A DNA stretch of 7,533 nucleotides from Pseudomonadota bacterium. Its GTDB lineage: Bacteria; Pseudomonadota; Alphaproteobacteria; Ferrovibrionales; Ferrovibrionaceae. Shown piece after piece: positions 1 through 5,774 of the stretch (position 1 is its first letter; each line of letters starts with the position of its first letter). The stretch lies in NCBI GenBank assembly GCA_021793055.1, contig JAJYTL010000156.1, positions 1 to 7,533 on the forward strand, written 5' to 3'. A model generated the notes under the pieces. It did no database searches, had not been told where the DNA came from, and was given only the letters and a program-made list of their open reading frames with translations. Position numbers and translations under genes: made by a program.

Positions 1-2372
1 ATCAGGGTGGCGAAGATTCCGTCGGCCTCGTCCGCTTGGGCGATCTTGACCTGGAGGAGCGAGCGCGCGTTCGGATCGAGCGTGGTTTCCCAGAGCTGCC
101 CCGGGTTCATCTCGCCGAGACCCTTGTAGCGCTGGATCGACAGCCCCTTGCGGCCGGCTTCGAGCACGGCGTCGAGAAGATCGTTGGGGCCGTGGATCGT
201 GATCTCGGTCTCCTTGCGCCGGAACACCGCCGGGTGGCCATAGACCGCCTCCAGCTCCGCGGCCCTCTGGTCGAGCTTGCGCGCCTCGGCCGAGCGGATG
301 GCGCGGCCGTCTATGGCATGGGATTCGGTGACGCCATGAACCTCGCGGTGGAAATGCAGGCCGCCGTCGGGCGTCGGTTCGCCGTGCCAGCCGCGCTCGG
401 AGGGTGGCGCCAGGGTGTCGAGGCGCCGGGCCACGTAATCGGCCGCGGTCGTGGCGGTTTCCGGGTTGGCCAACACCTGCGTGTTGAGCGCGCCGGCGAT
501 CGCCGCCTGCTCAACGATCGGCCGCGAATAGCGCCGCGCTAAACTCTGCACCAGGGCGCGCACGCTCCGCGCCTCGTCGACCAGCGCCCGGAGGTCGGCG
601 CCGGCGCGCATGCTCTTGTCGGCAAGCTCGATGACCGCGTTCTCCAGGGCGGAGTTGATCAGATATTCCTCAAGCGCCGCGTCGTTCTTGAGAAACACCT
701 CGGACTTGCCGCGCTCCACCCGGTAGAGCGGCGGCTGCGCGATATAGAGATAACCTGCGTCGATGATCGCGCGCATCTGGCGATAGAAGAAAGTCAGGAG
801 AAGTGTGCGGATATGGGCGCCGTCCACGTCGGCGTCGGTCATGATGATGATCTTGTGGTAGCGGATCTTGCCGAGATCGAAATCCTCGCGCCCGATGCCG
901 GTGCCGAGCGCCGTGATCAGCGTACCGATCTCGTTCGACGACAGCATCTTGTCGAAGCGCGCGCGCTCGACATTGAGAATCTTGCCGCGCAACGGCAGCA
1001 CCGCCTGCGAGGCGCGGTGGCGGCCCTGCTTGGCCGAGCCGCCGGCGGAATCGCCCTCGACCAGGAACAGCTCGGCCTTGCTCGGGTCGCGCTCCTGGCA
1101 ATCGGCGAGCTTGCCCGGCAGGTGCGAGATGTCGAGCACGCCCTTGCGGCGCGTCAGCTCGCGGGCCTTGCGCGCCGCCTCGCGGGCGGCCGCCGCCTCC
1201 ACCACCTTGGCGATGATGGTGCGGGCTTCCGTCGGATGTTCCTCGAACCAGGCGGCGAGCTGATCCGCAACCAGCCCCTCGACCGCGGCGCGGACTTCCG
1301 ATGACACCAGCTTGTCCTTGGTCTGGGACGAGAACTTCGGATCCGGCACCTTGACCGAAAGCACGGCGGTCAGGCCCTCGCGGGCGTCGTCGCCGGTGAG
1401 TTGTACCTTCTCGCGCCGCGCGATGCCGCTCTCGGTCGCGTAGGTGTTGATGGTTCGTGTCAGCGCGGCGCGGAAGCCGGCGAGATGGGTGCCACCGTCG
1501 CGCTGCGGAATGTTGTTGGTGTAGCAGAGAACGTTCTCGTGGTAGCCGTCGTTCCACTGCAGCGCCGCCTCGATGACGATGTCGTCGCGCTCGCCCTTGA
1601 TCGCGATCGGCGGCCGATGCAGCGGCACCTTGTTGCGGTCGAGATGCTGCGCGAAGGCTTCGATGCCGCCTTCGTAGTGCAAGTCGACGCGATGCGGCTC
1701 GACGCCGCGCAGGTCGGCGAGCGAGATCGCGAGGCCGGGGTTGAGGAAGGCCAGTTCGCGCAGGCGATGCTCGAGCGTCGCGAAATCGAACTCGGTCTGG
1801 CTGAACACCTGGTGCGAGGGGGCGAAGGTGACTTCGGTGCCGCTCTTGCCTGCCGGCGCCGTGCCGACGATCGCGAGATCGCCTTCCGGCTCGCCGTCAT
1901 GGAAGCGCATGAGATATTCGTTGCCGTTCCGCCAGATGCGCAGTTCAAGCGTGGAGGAGAGGGCGTTCACCACCGAGACGCCGACGCCGTGCAGCCCGCC
2001 CGAGACCTTGTAGCTCTTCTTGTCGAATTTGCCGCCGGCGTGGAGCTGGGTCATGATGACCTGCGCCGCCGAGACCCCTTCCTCTTCGTGGATGTCGGTC
2101 GGGATGCCGCGGCCGTTGTCGGTGACGGTGGCCGAGCCGTCCGCGTTCAGCATCACCTCGATGTGGTCGCAATAGCCGCCGAGGGCCTCGTCGATGGCGT
2201 TGTCGACCACCTCGTAAAGCATGTGGTGCAGGCCGGAACCGTCCTCGGTGTCGCCGATATACATGCCGGGGCGCCGGCGCACCGCGTCGAGGCCGCGCAA
2301 GACCGTGATGGCGTCGGCGCCGTATTCCTCGGCCGTTGCCTGCCGCCGTCCGCTGGTTTCACCGATTGTCAC
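1..2372 (-). CDS. gyrB: DNA gyrase subunit B, 3' end cut by window edge
   Basis: This is the ATPase subunit of DNA gyrase, which with GyrA introduces negative supercoils into cytoplasmic DNA. I followed the frame through all 790 codons present and found no interruption. The GHKL ATPase domain shows the catalytic Glu54 and Asn58 (EVVDN), Asp85 in TDNGRGIP, the ATP-lid GGLHGVG at 125-131 and the QTK lysine at 352. The TOPRIM domain shows EGDSA at 439-443 and the metal-binding Asp513/515/517 (DADVD). QRYKGLGEMNP lies at 747-757. About 150 residues between TOPRIM and that tail form the insert typical of proteobacterial GyrB. The protein runs off the window at ...IFATL, so only about 20 C-terminal residues should be missing. 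The start is GTG at 2372: an in-frame TGA at 2402-2400 leaves no ATG in this frame, and GAGGA sits 7 bases upstream. It lies 59 bases after recF and may be co-transcribed with it. Confidence 0.98.
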   Translation of the reverse strand, partial: MTIGETSGRRQATAEEYGADAITVLRGLDAVRRRPGMYIGDTEDGSGLHHMLYEVVDNAIDEALGGYCDHIEVMLNADGSATVTDNGRGIPTDIHEEEGVSAAQVIMTQLHAGGKFDKKSYKVSGGLHGVGVSVVNALSSTLELRIWRNGNEYLMRFHDGEPEGDLAIVGTAPAGKSGTEVTFAPSHQVFSQTEFDFATLEHRLRELAFLNPGLAISLADLRGVEPHRVDLHYEGGIEAFAQHLDRNKVPLHRPPIAIKGERDDIVIEAALQWNDGYHENVLCYTNNIPQRDGGTHLAGFRAALTRTINTYATESGIARREKVQLTGDDAREGLTAVLSVKVPDPKFSSQTKDKLVSSEVRAAVEGLVADQLAAWFEEHPTEARTIIAKVVEAAAAREAARKARELTRRKGVLDISHLPGKLADCQERDPSKAELFLVEGDSAGGSAKQGRHRASQAVLPLRGKILNVERARFDKMLSSNEIGTLITALGTGIGREDFDLGKIRYHKIIIMTDADVDGAHIRTLLLTFFYRQMRAIIDAGYLYIAQPPLYRVERGKSEVFLKNDAALEEYLINSALENAVIELADKSMRAGADLRALVDEARSVRALVQSLARRYSRPIVEQAAIAGALNTQVLANPETATTAADYVARRLDTLAPPSERGWHGEPTPDGGLHFHREVHGVTESHAIDGRAIRSAEARKLDQRAAELEAVYGHPAVFRRKETEITIHGPNDLLDAVLEAGRKGLSIQRYKGLGEMNPGQLWETTLDPNARSLLQVKIAQADEADGIFATL

Positions 2373-2379
2373 GCCATGT

Positions 2380-2384
2380 TCCTC
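2380..2384 (-). promoter_or_regulatory. gyrB ribosome binding site (decides the GTG start)
   Basis: GAGGA on the minus strand ends 7 bases before the GTG at 2372, which is ideal spacing. An out-of-frame ATG at 2377 is only 2 bases from the same GAGGA and is followed after one codon by TGA. The site therefore supports GTG and not the ATG as the gyrB start. Confidence 0.75.
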
Positions 2385-2431
2385 GATAGCTGCTTTGTTT
2401 CATCGTCTCGCGCCGGTGCCTGGGCCGCCGG

Positions 2432-3613
2432 TCAGGCCGCCACGGCCTCGGAAATCTGGCCTTCGCCGATGGCGAAAAACTGCGCCCGATGCCGCAGTTC
2501 GCCAAAGAGATCCGGATCGGTGCCGGTGATCCAGGCCTGGGCGCCGAGCTCGATCACGCGGTCGAACAGGGAGGCCCGCCGGTCGGCGTCGAGATGGGCC
2601 GCGATCTCGTCCAGCAGCAGGATCGGCACCGCGCCCCGTTCCGCCGCCTGGAGTTTTGCGTTGGCGAGCACGATGGCGATCAGCAGCGCCTTCTGCTCGC
2701 CGGTCGAGCATTGCTCGGCCGGGGCGCCGGACGCCCAATGGCGCACCGCGAGATCCGCGCGGTGCGGGCCTTCGAGCGCGCCGCCGGCTTGGGCGTCGCG
2801 GGCTCGGCTGTCGCCGAGGCGGGCGCGGAAACGCGCCTCCACCATGGCTTCCGGAGCGTCGTCCAGCCACTCCTCCAGCAGGCCGGCAACGCTGATCCCG
2901 GCCTTGGGAAAGGGGTCTTCGCTTGCCGTCGAGACCGCGCTCAGCCGCGCCGCGACGTGGCGCCGGGCGCTGGCGATCGCGGTGCCGCTTTTGGCCATGC
3001 GGTCCTCGATCACGGCAAGCCAAGCCGGGTCGGCGCGCCCTTCCTTCAACAGCCGGCTCCGTTCGCGCATGGCCTTTTCGTAGCCGCTGACCCGGCGCGC
3101 GTGCTCGGGGTCGAGGCCGAAGACCAGACGGTCGAGAAAGCGCCGCCGCCCGGACGGCGCTTCGATAAACAGCCGATCCATGGCCGGCGTCAGCCAGAGC
3201 AATCCGCTCACCGCGGCAAGCTCTGCCGCGCCTGAGGCGGCGGCACCGTCGATCCTCACCGCCCGCCGTTCGCGTCCGTCTCCGTCGCCCGCCGGCACGA
3301 GGCCGGTTCCGACCTCGCGCAGGCCCTCCGCCGTCTGGAGGTGGGCTGCCACGGCCCAAGCGCCGGAGCCTTGCCAACGCGCCACCTCGCCGAGCTTCGC
3401 CTGGCGCAAGCCGCGGCCCGGACTGAGGAAGGAGAGCGCCTCGAGCAGATTGGTCTTTCCGGCGCCGTTCGGGCCGGTCAACACCACCGGCCCCTCCGCG
3501 ATCTCGACGGTCAGGCCGGCATAGCTGCGGAACTCATCCAAGCGCAGCCAGCGCACGGCGAGTGGCGTCGGCCAAGTTGCCGCGACTGGCGGCGCGATTT
3601 CGCTTGCGGTCAT
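2432..3613 (-). CDS. recF: DNA replication and repair protein RecF
   Basis: RecF is an SMC-like ABC ATPase. With RecO and RecR it loads RecA at single-strand gaps and stalled forks. From the ATG at 3613 the protein has 393 residues, slightly longer than the roughly 360-390 usual for the family. It shows Walker A TGPNGAGKT at 46-54 (Lys53), GPHRAD at 283-288, the ABC signature CSTGEQKALL at 302-311 and Walker B ILLLDE at 331-336 with His340 nearby. Conserved sequence begins at about residue 20 (VRWLRLDEFRSY). The frame stays open further upstream to a GTG at 3673, which would add 20 low-complexity residues and leave only 3 bases after the dnaN stop. I prefer ATG 3613 because the extension looks unlike family N-termini, but neither start has a strong Shine-Dalgarno. 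It lies between dnaN and gyrB in the conserved order. Identity is certain; the start is not. Confidence 0.95.
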   Translation of the reverse strand: MTASEIAPPVAATWPTPLAVRWLRLDEFRSYAGLTVEIAEGPVVLTGPNGAGKTNLLEALSFLSPGRGLRQAKLGEVARWQGSGAWAVAAHLQTAEGLREVGTGLVPAGDGDGRERRAVRIDGAAASGAAELAAVSGLLWLTPAMDRLFIEAPSGRRRFLDRLVFGLDPEHARRVSGYEKAMRERSRLLKEGRADPAWLAVIEDRMAKSGTAIASARRHVAARLSAVSTASEDPFPKAGISVAGLLEEWLDDAPEAMVEARFRARLGDSRARDAQAGGALEGPHRADLAVRHWASGAPAEQCSTGEQKALLIAIVLANAKLQAAERGAVPILLLDEIAAHLDADRRASLFDRVIELGAQAWITGTDPDLFGELRHRAQFFAIGEGQISEAVAA

Positions 3614-3676
3614 TCCGGTTCCGGCGGTGGCCGTCCAGCTCCCGGCCAATCCCGGAGCGAAAACGGCTGGCACGGG

Positions 3677-4795
3677 TCAAACCCGCATCGGCATCAACAC
3701 ATAGAGCGCGCTATCGTCGTTGCCGTCGCGCACGACGGTCGGCGATGCCGCGTCATTCATCGCGAAGTGGGCGCTCTCGCCTTCGATTTGCGTCGTGATG
3801 TCTATGAGATATCGGGAGTTAAATCCGATTTCCAAGGGCCCGTCGCTATAGCTCACCGGCACTTCCTCGGTGGCGCTGCCGCTTTCCGGGCTCATCGCCG
3901 AGAGCACCAGCCGGTCGCGATCCAGGACCAGCTTGACGGCGCGTCCCTTCTCGGTCGCGATGGTGGAGACGCGGTCTACCGCGGCGGCGAAGGCCTTGCC
4001 TTCCACTTCCATGTGCTTGTCGTTGCCGCTCGGGATCACGCGCTCGTAATCGGGGAAGGTGCCGTCGATCAGCTTCGAGGTTAGAAGCGCGTCGCCGACG
4101 GTAAAGCGGATGCGGGTTTCCGACAGGCTGATGCGCACGTCGTCGTCGACCCCGTCGATCAGCTTGCGAAGTTCCGTCACGGTCTTGCGCGGCACGATGG
4201 CGCCGGGAATGCCGGCGGCGCCGTCGGGCAGCGGCATCTCGACCCGCGCCAGGCGATGGCCGTCGGTGGCGACCCCCCGCAGCACCTTGATGCCGCCGGA
4301 TTCGCCGGCATGGAGATAGATGCCATTCAGGTAGTAGCGGGTTTCCTCGGTCGAGATGGCGAATCGAGTCTTGTCGATCAGACGCCGGAGCTCGGCTGCG
4401 GGGATTGAGAAATGGTGGCTGAAATCGCCCGCCGTCATCACCGGAAAGTCTTCCTTCGGGAGGCAGGCGAGCGAGAATTCCGAGCGCCCGGCGCTCAAGC
4501 TCAGCCGTTGTTCGCCCGAGGGATAGACGCACTGGATTTCCGCCCCCTCGGGCAGCTTGCGCACGATTTCGTAGAAAGTGTGGGCCGGCACCGTGGTGGT
4601 GCCTTCCTGCGCCACCTTGGCGGCAACCCGTTCCACCACCGCGAGATCGAGATCGGTTGCCGTCAGGCTGATGCCCTGGGCATTGGCCTCGATCTGGACG
4701 TTCGAGAGAATGGGAATGGTATTACGCCGCTCGACCACGCTTTGCACGTGGCTGAGCGCGGTCAGCAAGGCGGCACGTTCGATGGTCAGCTTCAT
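3677..4795 (-). CDS. dnaN: DNA polymerase III subunit beta (sliding clamp)
   Basis: This is the ring-shaped homodimeric processivity clamp. It encircles DNA and tethers Pol III, MutS, ligase and other partners. The product is 372 residues, the normal family length, and starts MKLTIERAALLTALSHVQSV as expected for domain I. The conserved ATDGHRLARV lies at 176-185, part of the partner-binding pocket. The protein ends YVLMPMRV, the C-terminal MPMR segment (368-371) that completes the peptide-binding cleft. It is followed by recF in the same reading frame after the TGA. No clear Shine-Dalgarno precedes the ATG: the bases before it read AAATACCCC, and the nearest GAG is about 20 bases away. It is preceded by a 219-base gap rather than by dnaA. 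The product and start codon are firm because the N-terminus matches the family exactly. Confidence 0.98.
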   Translation of the reverse strand: MKLTIERAALLTALSHVQSVVERRNTIPILSNVQIEANAQGISLTATDLDLAVVERVAAKVAQEGTTTVPAHTFYEIVRKLPEGAEIQCVYPSGEQRLSLSAGRSEFSLACLPKEDFPVMTAGDFSHHFSIPAAELRRLIDKTRFAISTEETRYYLNGIYLHAGESGGIKVLRGVATDGHRLARVEMPLPDGAAGIPGAIVPRKTVTELRKLIDGVDDDVRISLSETRIRFTVGDALLTSKLIDGTFPDYERVIPSGNDKHMEVEGKAFAAAVDRVSTIATEKGRAVKLVLDRDRLVLSAMSPESGSATEEVPVSYSDGPLEIGFNSRYLIDITTQIEGESAHFAMNDAASPTVVRDGNDDSALYVLMPMRV

Positions 4796-4848
4796 GGGGT
4801 ATTTGCGATTGCTCGTTAAAGGGGGCCATCGGGGGCCGGTCTGAGCAC

Positions 4849-4860
4849 GGCCGCGCGGCC
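4849..4860. repeat. 12-bp perfect palindrome in dnaN leader
   Basis: GGCCGCGCGGCC is a perfect 12-bp palindrome 53 bases upstream of the dnaN ATG. Read on the plus strand it is followed by TTTTA, but no plus-strand gene precedes it and the stem would be only about 4 bp, so a terminator role is unlikely. It could be a protein site or chance in GC-rich DNA. Confidence 0.4.
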
Positions 4861-4976
4861 TTTTATCCTGGCTTTGGCGCGGCTTAGCCTGCTCCAGCTA
4901 CCGATTCGGAAATCTAGCAGAAGCGCGGCCCGGGGGCGAGCGAAACCGCCCGCCCGGCCCGCTCCTCGGCGGCTGG

Positions 4977-5000
4977 TCCCAAGGTCCGTCCCAAGGTCCG
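4977..5000. repeat. Two tandem copies of a 12-bp unit
   Basis: TCCCAAGGTCCG occurs twice without a gap (4977-4988 and 4989-5000), just beyond the stop of the YbgE-like gene. The copies are identical. This looks like a small slippage duplication in non-coding DNA. Confidence 0.8.
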
Positions 5001-5014
5001 CTCGTCCCGGGCTG

Positions 5015-5332
5015 TCAGTGATTGCGCCAGATCAGCCAAGCGAGGCCAAGGACCATGGCCGGCCATGAAAACCGCGGGTCGGCCGCGAGGCGGCTGAGGT
5101 GGCGCGCCGGCGCGAAGCCGATGCCATGGATGAAGCCGCCGATAATGCCGACCACGACGAGGGCGAGGGCGACGCGGTCGGCCCAGGGCGCGTGGTCGAC
5201 GCGCAACTCGGGTCGCGCCAGGAGGATTGCCGCGGCCGCCGCCGAGAGCAGCAGCGACACCAGGGCGAGCCGCCGCCCGGGAGCGAACAGCGAAATGGGA
5301 AACCACGCGCCCTTGTCTCGAAAATCGCTCAT
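5015..5332 (-). CDS. YbgE-like small inner-membrane protein (cytochrome bd operon family)
   Basis: This 105-residue protein has three likely membrane helices, at about 21-39, 53-73 and 88-102. The segment GGFIHGIGFAP (65-75), after helix 2, closely matches the conserved part of E. coli YbgE as I recall it (GVIHGVGFRP). The length is also that of YbgE, about 100 residues. YbgE is encoded in cydABX-ybgE operons and is associated with the cytochrome bd quinol oxidase, with no firmly established biochemical role. The ATG at 5332 has AAGG six bases upstream, a good Shine-Dalgarno. The oddity is context: no cydA, cydB or other oxidase gene is visible, and the gene sits alone between a terminator and the dnaN leader. 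A longer overlapping frame (5357-4914) lacks family features. The family assignment rests on a short motif, topology and length, so it is likely but not proven. Confidence 0.7.
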   Translation of the reverse strand: MSDFRDKGAWFPISLFAPGRRLALVSLLLSAAAAAILLARPELRVDHAPWADRVALALVVVGIIGGFIHGIGFAPARHLSRLAADPRFSWPAMVLGLAWLIWRNH

Positions 5333-5398
5333 CCCCCGCCTTTCCCGCTTCGCCCATCGCGCCGCCGGTGTCGTGGATTTGTCGTTTTCCCGGCGGCC

Positions 5399-5430
5399 AA
5401 AAAAATTGCCGGGCCTTTTGGGCCCGGCAA
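5399..5430 (-). terminator. Strong rho-independent terminator
   Basis: On the minus strand TTGCCGGGCC and GGCCCGGCAA form a perfect 10-bp stem (5421-5430 with 5406-5415) around a 5-base CAAAA loop. Seven T follow directly (5405-5399). It ends transcripts arriving from the right, either lysR or an RNA made in the gap. It lies 66 bases before the YbgE-like start codon. The plus strand has no comparable T-run after the stem. Confidence 0.93.
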
Positions 5431-5572
5431 GTTTAACAGGGAGGCTTCACGTCTGGGAGACGTAAACAGGCTTTCCGCGAACGAAAAAACTGCGGAAAAC
5501 CTCGATTTTCGGGCGTTGCACCCGAAACTCGCGCTCGAGACAACAACTAACGACCGAGCGAGACCTGTTTAC
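5399..5572 (-). ncRNA. Candidate structured small RNA or leader RNA
   Basis: A stretch of about 174 bases folds by eye into a branched structure ending in the terminator. The outer stem is GTAAACAGG with CCTGTTTAC (9 bp, 5462-5470 and 5564-5572). Inside are a 7-bp stem (5472-5478 with 5492-5498), a 10-bp stem with one mismatch (5503-5513 with 5521-5531, 7-base loop) and a 6-bp stem (5532-5537 with 5555-5560). Downstream on the minus strand come a 6-bp hairpin with loop CCC (5449-5463), a single-stranded CCTCCC (5440-5445) and the terminator. It is less GC-rich than its surroundings and has no credible ORF. The hairpin at 5449-5463 shares two bases with the outer stem, and some inner pairings compete. 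I found no clear promoter and match no known family (not RNase P, SRP or tmRNA). The strand is inferred from the terminator. Confidence 0.4.
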
Positions 5573-5774
5573 TGCCCCGTGGTGCGCTGCGGTAGCGGGA
5601 AGTCCACAAAGCGGCTATGCGGTTTTTGCATGGCCGGAAGCGGGCGGCCGCCGTGGCCAGCGCACGGCCCTGATTTTGGCCAAACGCCGGGCCACTTTTC
5701 GCAATCAGGCTCTAGGCCGTTGGAACGGCGCACAGACATGATTTTGGGGCGATCCGACCTAAAATCATTGCGCG
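5573..5774. other. Hairpin-rich gap downstream of lysR
   Basis: About 200 bases without a supported gene hold several inverted repeats besides the lysR-proximal hairpin listed separately. CCTGATT/AATCAGG (5669-5675 with 5703-5709) encloses TGGCC/GGCCA (5677-5681 with 5690-5694). GCCGTG/CACGGC lies at 5650-5655 with 5663-5668. The near-palindrome GCCGTT-GG-AACGGC lies at 5716-5729. A 72-codon GTG frame across 5569-5787 has no recognisable features and starts inside lysR, so it is not called. The stretch may be the lysR 3' untranslated region or the 5' part or promoter of the RNA further left. Confidence 0.45.
5738..5768. repeat. Stem-loop just after the lysR stop
   Basis: ATGATTTT (5738-5745) and AAAATCAT (5761-5768) form a perfect 8-bp stem around a 15-base loop, with two further G-C pairs possible inside. 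It begins 6 bases after the lysR TAG. No T-run follows on either strand, so it is not a standard terminator. It may protect the transcript 3' end or be an operator. Confidence 0.55.

Larger units (their letters stand above)
4796..5014 (-). other. Leader region between ybgE-like gene and dnaN
   Basis: This 219-base stretch has no gene I can support. On the minus strand it holds, in order, a 12-bp tandem repeat (4977-5000), a GC-rich imperfect hairpin (4927-4960, core GGGCG/CGCCC at 4934-4938 and 4947-4951) without a following U-run, a slightly AT-richer stretch with TAGATT and GATAAAA, a 12-bp palindrome (4849-4860) and two GGCCCCC copies 10 bases apart (4831-4837 and 4821-4827). The dnaN promoter presumably lies here, but I cannot place -35 and -10 boxes with confidence. 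No DnaA box close to TTATCCACA was seen. Confidence 0.5.

Noticed and set aside
2359..2403. 14-codon ATG frame in the recF-gyrB gap
   Set aside because: It has no Shine-Dalgarno, overlaps the gyrB start and has no recognisable product.
1401..3083. 560-codon open frame on the plus strand
   Set aside because: It lies antisense across gyrB and recF, both fully supported by catalytic motifs. Long antisense frames are expected in GC-rich coding DNA, and it has no recognisable domain.
4818..4850. Ten-codon GTG leader peptide before dnaN
   Set aside because: The frame GTG...TAA is short, has no codon bias suggesting attenuation and only a distant AAAGG; chance is the simpler explanation.
4861..4872. 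TTATCCTGG (also near 6670) as a possible DnaA box
   Set aside because: It matches only 6 of 9 positions of TTATCCACA and is not clustered; it is not evidence for oriC.
4914..5357. 147-codon frame on the minus strand overlapping the YbgE-like gene
   Set aside because: It is arginine- and proline-rich in an alternative frame, whereas the 5015-5332 frame gives clear membrane helices, a YbgE motif and a good ribosome site.
5575..5605. GGGAAGTCCACAAAG resembling part of an RNase P core
   Set aside because: The invariant GAGGAAAGTCC and its distal P4 partner are absent, so RNase P RNA is not supported.
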